From positions 16,855 through 80,854 of the forward strand of contig NZ_JAUJZH010000035.1 in NCBI RefSeq assembly GCF_030486595.1: a stretch of 64,000 nt of DNA, given 5' to 3'. The position numbers and the translations under genes are program-made. The stretch's first letter is position 1, and the number at the start of each line of letters is the position of its first letter. Shown one piece after another: positions 59,441 to 64,000 of this stretch. The stretch is from Variovorax ginsengisoli. GTDB lineage: Bacteria; Pseudomonadota; Gammaproteobacteria; Burkholderiales; Burkholderiaceae_C. Under the pieces are notes generated by a model, which worked only from the letters and a program-made list of their open reading frames with translations, had not been told where the DNA came from and made no database searches.

Positions 59441-59469
59441 AGAATAGACACGACCAGTGTCCAAGTAAA
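59441..59469 (-). promoter_or_regulatory. Promoter of the DUF2092/SulP/MscS operon with operator
   Basis: On the minus strand, -35 TTTACT (59469-59464) and -10 TATTCT (59446-59441) are 17 bases apart. GACAC-N5-GTGTC (59447-59461) lies inside the spacer, and CTGCAC-N4-GTGCAG (59471-59486) is immediately upstream. Both palindromes could be regulator sites. Confidence 0.45.
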
Positions 59470-59538
59470 GCTGCACTTTGGTGCAGTGCCGCTCTTGGGG
59501 CGGCGGCTCGGCGCCGACGGAAGTCCAGCGCTTGCGGC

Positions 59539-59862
59539 TCAACCCGCCGCCGGCTTCCACTGGCGCGCCCAATCGCTCAGAGGCGCGAGCGCCGCGCTCA
59601 ACTTGCGTCCCTCGTCGGTCAGGCCGTAGCCGCCCTCGTCATGCGCGACCAGACCCAGCGAACGCAGTTCCGCCAGCCTGGTGTTCAACAGGCTGGAGTT
59701 GGTCTCGCAGGCCTCCTGCAGCGCGCGGAATGTCAGCTGCTGCGCACGCAGCTCCCAGAGAATCCGCAGGGTCGAGCGTCGACCCAGCAGGTCCAGGGCC
59801 ACCATGATGGGGCGGCCGGTCTTCGAGCCGCGCACCGGCGCGCCGATCTTCGGAAGGGTCAT
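59539..59862 (-). CDS. HxlR-family transcriptional regulator
   Basis: A 107-residue winged-helix protein. The HxlR-like core RRSTLRILWELRAQQLTFRAL then SSLLNTRLAELRSLGLVAHDEGGYGLTDEGR fills residues 28-92. It has no effector domain, as expected for the family, which often senses aldehydes or quinones by Cys; a Cys is present at about residue 52. It is divergent from the CMD-family gene at 59933. Confidence 0.86.
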   Translation of the reverse strand: MTLPKIGAPVRGSKTGRPIMVALDLLGRRSTLRILWELRAQQLTFRALQEACETNSSLLNTRLAELRSLGLVAHDEGGYGLTDEGRKLSAALAPLSDWARQWKPAAG

Positions 59863-59880
59863 GCTTTACTTTTCAAAGCA
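59862..59880. promoter_or_regulatory. HxlR operator in the divergent promoter
   Basis: TGCTTT-N7-AAAGCA is a perfect 6-bp inverted repeat that starts at the HxlR start codon. A further TGCTTT half-site is at 59897-59902. The position over the start points to autoregulation. Confidence 0.5.
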
Positions 59881-59932
59881 ACCTCGATAGAGTGCATGCT
59901 TTAGAAACTGTAGCAGACGCCCGAGGTCGATC

Positions 59933-60475
59933 ATGACTGCTCGCATCGCTCCCGCGGAACCGCCATTTGCGGCCGGCATCCAGGCTTCGCTCGACGGCCT
60001 CATGCGTGGCAAGCCGCCCCTGCGGCTCTTCACCACGCTCGCCAGGGACCCTCGCCTGTTCCAGAAATTCTTCGCCGGCGGGCTGCTCGACCGCGGACAT
60101 CTCAGCTTGCGACAGCGCGAAATCGTCATTGCCCGGACGACCGCGCTGTGCAAGTCGGAATACGAGTGGGGCGTCCACATCGCGCTGTTCGCATCGCACG
60201 CCGGATTCGATGAAGCCCAGGTCGCTTCGCTGGCCGCCGGGCAGGCGCACGATGCCTGCTGGGCGGACGAGGACCGGCTGCTGCTCGTGCTGTGCGACAT
60301 GCTTCATGCCGAGTGCGATGTCGACGACGCGCTGTGGCGGTCGCTGCAGTCGGCATTCAGCGATGAAGCGATTCTCGAACTGCTGATGCTGGCCGGCTTC
60401 TATCGCACGGTCAGCTACCTGACGAATGCCCTGCGCCTGCCGGCCGAGCCGGGCACGCCGGGCTTTGCCTCGTAG
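59933..60475 (+). CDS. Carboxymuconolactone decarboxylase (AhpD-like) family protein
   Basis: A 180-residue all-helical CMD protein. The core motif reads ALCKSEYEWGVHIALF, with C73, E76, E78 and H82 in the place where AhpD-type members have a Cys-His pair. Known relatives are alkylhydroperoxidases or decarboxylases, and many small ones have no known reaction. It is divergent from hxlR and most likely its main target. It converges with the HAD gene after 14 bases. Confidence 0.86.
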   Translation: MTARIAPAEPPFAAGIQASLDGLMRGKPPLRLFTTLARDPRLFQKFFAGGLLDRGHLSLRQREIVIARTTALCKSEYEWGVHIALFASHAGFDEAQVASLAAGQAHDACWADEDRLLLVLCDMLHAECDVDDALWRSLQSAFSDEAILELLMLAGFYRTVSYLTNALRLPAEPGTPGFAS

Positions 60476-60489
60476 CGCCACCACGGTCG

Positions 60490-61410
60490 TCAGGGAGCGA
60501 AGACCTCGGCCCAGTCTCGCTTCATGCTCACGATGTCGATGCCGTACTGCGGCGCGTTGTCGAGCGCCTCGGCCAGTGGACTCAATCGGAACTCGCGGTC
60601 GTACGCGAATTCGCGGGTGCCGTCGTCGTGATGCAGCAGCAATGCGAGCCGCGGCCCGGGCCCGGTCTTCGTGTAGCGAAGCATCGCCAGGTCGCCGTCC
60701 GAATTTCCGAACGCCAGGATCGGCCGGCGTCCGATGTGAAGTCCGATGTTGCAGGGCTTGACCTCGCGGTCGTCGAACGAGTTCAGCTCCGGCAGCTTGA
60801 CGAGCTGCCCGATGCCGTCCTGGATCTCGAAGCGCGTCTTGACGCTGGAACCGATGACATGGTGCCGCGGAATCTTGTAGACCTCTTCCGAGAATGCGCG
60901 CATCAGGTCGATGCCGCCGCCCGACACGATGAAGATCTGGAAGCCATGCTTCTGAAGGTACGCAACGAGTTCCAGCTGCGGGACGTAGACGAGATCGGTG
61001 AACAAGCGGCCCAGGCCGGCATGCTTCGCTTCAGCGAGCCAGTCCCGCGCCATCCGGTCGAAGGCTTCCTCGGTCATGCCCGCGTGCACGGCCGCCCCCA
61101 CCTCGAAGAGGCCGCGCATCCCGGCCGCCTTGATCGCGGCCATGTCCTTCTCGACATAGGCCTTGAACGGCTGCCGCTCTGCGAGGCTCGGGTCGCGCGC
61201 GACCATGTCGTTCAGTCGATGCTGGGCGAAAGAAAACTGGACCTGGAGCGGCTGCTCGCACCACAGGGTGCCGTCGTTGTCGAAGGTCGCGATTCGATCG
61301 GCGGGCGGGACATGGTCCGGGCCGCCTTCCGAGGTCACCCTGGCCACGAAGTCGAGGATGGCCGTCTTGGCCGGGCCGTTGTTCCAGGACGAAAGTTCTG
61401 CACTCGGCAT
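60490..61410 (-). CDS. HAD-superfamily phosphatase
   Basis: A 306-residue HAD hydrolase with nucleophile D44 and acid D46 in TFDNDGTLW, motif II Ser in IFIVSGGG (about 173-176), and motif IV GNSDGD (about 237-242). There is a helical cap insert between motif I and II. The start is fixed by AGGAG before 61410. The protein resembles the HAD group close to phosphoserine phosphatase-like enzymes with D-N-D-G-T-L-W. No signal peptide is seen, and the substrate is unknown. Confidence 0.88.
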   Translation of the reverse strand: MPSAELSSWNNGPAKTAILDFVARVTSEGGPDHVPPADRIATFDNDGTLWCEQPLQVQFSFAQHRLNDMVARDPSLAERQPFKAYVEKDMAAIKAAGMRGLFEVGAAVHAGMTEEAFDRMARDWLAEAKHAGLGRLFTDLVYVPQLELVAYLQKHGFQIFIVSGGGIDLMRAFSEEVYKIPRHHVIGSSVKTRFEIQDGIGQLVKLPELNSFDDREVKPCNIGLHIGRRPILAFGNSDGDLAMLRYTKTGPGPRLALLLHHDDGTREFAYDREFRLSPLAEALDNAPQYGIDIVSMKRDWAEVFAP

Positions 61411-61503
61411 GACAAGCTCCTTACAGGTTGACGACAGGTTGGCGAGAGCGGCGCACCGGGGAGGCCCACGGTCTGGCAGTGCATGCATTCTGCAAGGATT
61501 CGG

Positions 61504-62436
61504 TCACTCTCTGGAGCCAGGGCGGGCACCGGCCGTGGCGAGCCCCAGCATATCCTTGGCGAGATCGACGAAGGCGCGCAGCTTCGGCGCCTGCGCGGCC
61601 CGCCTGGGAAAGTAGAGAAACAGCCCCGGCTCCTCGAACGCCGATTGCGGCAGGACCTGCCGCAGCCGCCCATCGGCAAGCTCGGCGCGCACCAGCGGCT
61701 CGAAGATGTAGGCGATGCCGATGCCGGCCAGCGCAAGGTCCCTGGCGTACAGCGCGTTGGTGACGCGCACCGTGCCCTTCACTTCCACGGACACATGGGC
61801 CTTGCGGTCGAGCAAGTCCCACGCATAGGTGCCGCCCGATGTCACGAAACGGAACCCGATGCAGTTGTGCCTTGCAAGCGCGCCGACGTTGCGCGGCGTG
61901 CCCGCTGACGCCAGGTAGGCCGGAGAAGCCACCACGATCGCCTTGAAGGGTGGCGTGAGCCGCACGGCCACCATGTCCTGCGCGACCGTATGACCGAGCC
62001 GCACGCCAGCGTCGTAGCCGCCAGCCACGATGTCTGCCAGCCCGTCTTCCGAGGTCACTTCGACTTCCACGTCCGGATGCCGCCGCGACATCTCGGCCAC
62101 CAGCGGCGTGACGGCCATCGGCAGCGCCACGTGCGGCGCGTTGATGCGCAACACGCCGCCGACCCGGCCGAAGCTGGCGCCGAAGCCGTCCACCGCATCC
62201 GCGATCTCGGCCATGGCCGGCGCGAGTGTGTGGAGGAAGGCTTCGCCCGCCTCGGTGAGCCGCACGCTGCGCGTGGTGCGAGCGAACAGCGGCTGGCCGA
62301 GTTGCTCTTCGACCGCCCTCACCGCGTGACTGACCGCCGATGCGCTCATGCCGAGCTCGCCCGCGGCCGCTGCGAACCCGCGTCGGCGGTGCACCGCGAG
62401 AACGATGGCGAGATGCGGAAGGAGCTGCCGGTCCAT
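61504..62436 (-). CDS. LysR-family transcriptional regulator
   Basis: A 310-residue LTTR of the CrgA/DsdC-like type. The DNA-binding region is HLAIVLAVHRRRGFAAAAGE then SASAVSHAVRAVEEQLGQPLF. The effector domain has DVEVEVTSEDGLADIVAGGYDAGVRLG. It is divergent from an SDR gene with 115 bases between the starts, and is likely its regulator. Confidence 0.9.
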   Translation of the reverse strand: MDRQLLPHLAIVLAVHRRRGFAAAAGELGMSASAVSHAVRAVEEQLGQPLFARTTRSVRLTEAGEAFLHTLAPAMAEIADAVDGFGASFGRVGGVLRINAPHVALPMAVTPLVAEMSRRHPDVEVEVTSEDGLADIVAGGYDAGVRLGHTVAQDMVAVRLTPPFKAIVVASPAYLASAGTPRNVGALARHNCIGFRFVTSGGTYAWDLLDRKAHVSVEVKGTVRVTNALYARDLALAGIGIAYIFEPLVRAELADGRLRQVLPQSAFEEPGLFLYFPRRAAQAPKLRAFVDLAKDMLGLATAGARPGSRE

Positions 62437-62469
62437 TCATGCATCGTATCGCACAGTGCTTTCTATTTG

Positions 62470-62484
62470 ATCGGTCTAGTCGAT
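62470..62484. promoter_or_regulatory. Possible LysR-type operator in the LysR/SDR gap
   Basis: ATCG-N7-CGAT with T-N11-A spacing (T62471 to A62483) lies 33 bases from the LysR start. A second palindrome, CCATGC-CCT-GCATGG, is at 62511-62525, 27 bases before the SDR start. The T-N11-A arms are short, so support is modest. Confidence 0.35.
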
Positions 62485-62551
62485 GAATGCCGATTGCGGA
62501 ACACTCGCGTCCATGCCCTGCATGGGTCCGCCACCAAGAAAGGACTTCGCC

Positions 62552-63412
62552 ATGACCTCTTCCGCCCAAGCCAGCACCTGGTTCATCACCGGTGCGTCGT
62601 CGGGTTTCGGACGCGCGTTCGCCGAACATGCCCTCGCCCAGGGCCACAACGTGGTCGCGACGGCACGCGACACGGCCCGGCTCGCCGATCTGGTCGCGCG
62701 CGCACCGGACCGCGTCCTCGCTGCCACGCTCGACGTCGCTGCGCATGGCGCCGCCGAAGAGGCGGTCAAGGCGGCGATCGCCCGCTTCGGCCGCATCGAC
62801 GTGCTCATCAACAATGCGGGCTACGGCGTGGTCGGCGCGTTCGAGGAAACATCGGACGCCGAGCTGCGCGCGCTGATGGACACCAACTTCTTCGGCGCCA
62901 TGGCCGTGACGCGCGCCGCGCTGCCCTTTCTGCGAGCGCAAGGCGCGGGCGCGATCGTCAACATCTCCAGCCTCGGCGGGCAGCTCTCGTTCGCCGGCTT
63001 CAGTGCGTACTCGGCATCCAAGTTCGCGATCGAAGGCGTGTCCGAGGCGCTGGCGCAGGAGGTCGCGCCCTTCGGCATCAAGGTGCTGATCGTGGAGCCG
63101 GGACAGTTCCGCACGCAACTGGCCGGCAGCGGCATGCGGCACATGCCGGTCATCGAGGACTACCAGGCGGTGGTCGGCGGCACGCGTGAATTCGCCCACG
63201 CGATGCACGAGACGCAAGCTGGCGATCCGCGCAAGGCGGCGGCCGCGATCGAACGCGCGCTGAACGCAGAACGCACGCCGCTGCGCCTGCAGCTCGGCGG
63301 CGATGCGGTCGATGCGGTCCGCGCGCATTCGCGGGCGCTGCTGAAGGAGATGGATGACTGGGAATCGGTGAGCCGTGGCACGGACTTCGACCGGCGTGTC
63401 GGAATCGACTGA
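62552..63412 (+). CDS. SDR-family oxidoreductase
   Basis: A 286-residue classical SDR with TGASSGFG, INNAGYG, catalytic Ser in NISSLGG and YSASK. The C-terminal part with VLIVEPGQFRT resembles the group of short-chain reductases linked to LysR genes in many proteobacteria, including retinol-dehydrogenase-like members. AAAGGA precedes the ATG; upstream in-frame starts lack a ribosome site. Substrate unknown. Confidence 0.88.
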   Translation: MTSSAQASTWFITGASSGFGRAFAEHALAQGHNVVATARDTARLADLVARAPDRVLAATLDVAAHGAAEEAVKAAIARFGRIDVLINNAGYGVVGAFEETSDAELRALMDTNFFGAMAVTRAALPFLRAQGAGAIVNISSLGGQLSFAGFSAYSASKFAIEGVSEALAQEVAPFGIKVLIVEPGQFRTQLAGSGMRHMPVIEDYQAVVGGTREFAHAMHETQAGDPRKAAAAIERALNAERTPLRLQLGGDAVDAVRAHSRALLKEMDDWESVSRGTDFDRRVGID

Positions 63413-63502
63413 CCGCCACAGCACGACCCTTCCGACGCCCGACCGCCGGACCGCTTCGAGAATGGAACTCGCTTCCCAAGCCTCAAGAAGGAGCGTGCCG
63501 CC

Positions 63503-63886
63503 ATGCGCAAGACACTGATCGATCTGGAGACCCGGTTCTGGCAATCCATGGTGGACCAGGACACCGACAGCGCGCTGTCGCTGCTGTGCGAACCTGCCCT
63601 GATGGTGAGTTCGCATGGCGCGATGCAATTCGACCACGCAGGCTATCGGAAGATGGCGGAGCAGGGATCGATGGTGGTGAAGGGTTTCGAACTCAGCGAT
63701 GTCGAGGTGGTCTGTCCCAACGACACCACCGCCATCCTGGTCTACCGGGTCCGGCAGACGACTGCGCCCAGGGGCCAATCGGAGACCTCGACCGTGGAGA
63801 TGCTCGACTCGTCGACCTGGGTGCGCGACGGCGACAAGTGGCTGTGCGCCATGCACACCGAGACGCCGGCACCGCCCAAGGCGTAG
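63503..63886 (+). CDS. SnoaL/DUF4440-like small protein
   Basis: A 127-residue NTF2-fold protein. The helical start LETRFWQSMVDQDTDSALSLL, then HGAMQFDHAGYRKMAEQG and strands ending in STWVRDGDKWLCAMHTETP are typical of DUF4440. AAGGAG lies 11 bases before the ATG. It follows the SDR by 90 bases and ends 10 bases before an insertion sequence stop codon. The function is unknown. Confidence 0.75.
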   Translation: MRKTLIDLETRFWQSMVDQDTDSALSLLCEPALMVSSHGAMQFDHAGYRKMAEQGSMVVKGFELSDVEVVCPNDTTAILVYRVRQTTAPRGQSETSTVEMLDSSTWVRDGDKWLCAMHTETPAPPKA

Positions 63887-63888
63887 CG

Positions 63889-64000
63889 CTTAGAACTTAT
63901 CCGTAAATTATGTTGACGTCGGCAGGTACCTTGCGGAAGGCAATGATGGCAGCGGCAAGGTGGTTGAGGGCGACGAAGCTGCGCTCGAGTTTCTCGTAGC
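63889..64000 (-). mobile_element. Insertion sequence, IS5-family-like, 3' end
   Basis: The minus strand carries the C-terminal coding end of a transposase (stop at 63897-63899) and its short outer end (TTAGAACTTATCCG region). The element enters the window from the right, so its size and target duplication cannot be seen. It begins within a few bases of the preceding gene's stop. Confidence 0.75.
63897..64000 (-). CDS. IS5-family transposase, C-terminal fragment
   Basis: About 34 residues are visible: YEKLERSFVALNHLAAAII then FRKVPADVNIIYG and stop. The pattern RYEKLxxxFxAxxxLAxxxI is the C-terminal helix of the IS5-type DDE transposase, just beyond its catalytic Glu. The rest lies outside the window. 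Confidence 0.8.
   Translation of the reverse strand, partial: YEKLERSFVALNHLAAAIIAFRKVPADVNIIYG

Noticed and set aside
1..64000. tRNA, rRNA, CRISPR arrays or phage modules
   Set aside because: None was recognised on either strand. Only one IS end is seen.

Overview
The window is high-GC and almost wholly coding. Its repertoire points to a soil or plant-associated betaproteobacterium of the Burkholderiales, most likely Comamonadaceae (Variovorax-like). This is inferred from gene content: three intact Bug/TctC periplasmic receptors and one broken one, many LysR/GntR/MarR-controlled catabolic operons, TRAP and ABC importers for organic acids, and strong GC3 bias that creates long antisense shadow frames. 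No rRNA, tRNA or CRISPR array was seen.

Layout. (1) 1-800: an msrA fragment and an Ohr peroxidase, both for oxidant defence. (2) 1249-9141: a complete non-phosphorylative (Weimberg-type) pentose pathway. A leftward operon runs SDR sugar dehydrogenase, SMP-30 lactonase, aldose 1-epimerase, 2-keto-3-deoxypentonate dehydratase, alpha-ketoglutarate semialdehyde dehydrogenase. It is divergent from an IlvD/Edd pentonate dehydratase and a FadR-type regulator. (3) 9298-19991: an undescribed-looking catabolic island around one LysR gene. The left arm has a hydantoin/Asp-Glu racemase, an FAD-linked 2-hydroxyacid dehydrogenase and a frameshifted 2-oxoglutarate oxygenase. The right arm has a DapA-like lyase, an SDR without YxxxK, a hydantoinase-type amidohydrolase and a polar amino-acid ABC importer. 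The same TTAAC-N5-GTTAA box lies in front of both arms. (4) 20140-23425: ChaC, an O-methyltransferase, then a scar of gene fragments (arylsulfatase tail, sensor-domain piece). (5) 23425-30466: TRAP transporter dctPQM with a type II dehydroquinase and a BASS carrier, divergent from GntR, a Gfo/Idh dehydrogenase and an unknown protein. (6) 30616-31941: an alpha/beta hydrolase fused to an adenylate cyclase domain. (7) 31972-43233: Bug pseudogene, Bug receptor, two TauD/TfdA dioxygenases, LysR, SDR, dienelactone hydrolase, MarR, a taurine/nitrate-type ABC importer and another Bug receptor. (8) 43238-47467: LysR divergent from a class III CoA-transferase, an HMG-CoA lyase and a Bug receptor. (9) 47551-54639: a lipoprotein, then a signalling operon that opens with a 1575-residue prolyl oligopeptidase/hybrid histidine kinase fusion, followed by an Hpt protein and a receiver-cyclase. 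(10) 54664-59862: MscS channel, SulP transporter, two exported proteins and an HxlR regulator. (11) 59933-64000: CMD-family protein, HAD phosphatase, LysR/SDR pair, SnoaL-like protein and the end of an IS5-family insertion sequence.

The window is a set of import-plus-degradation modules, each with a local regulator and usually a visible palindrome in the divergent promoter. The exception is the phosphorelay operon at 48137-54256, where a serine peptidase, a two-GAF hybrid kinase, an Hpt and a nucleotide cyclase are genetically coupled. That is the most novel feature seen. All functions are read from sequence without database searches. Substrate assignments are inference.
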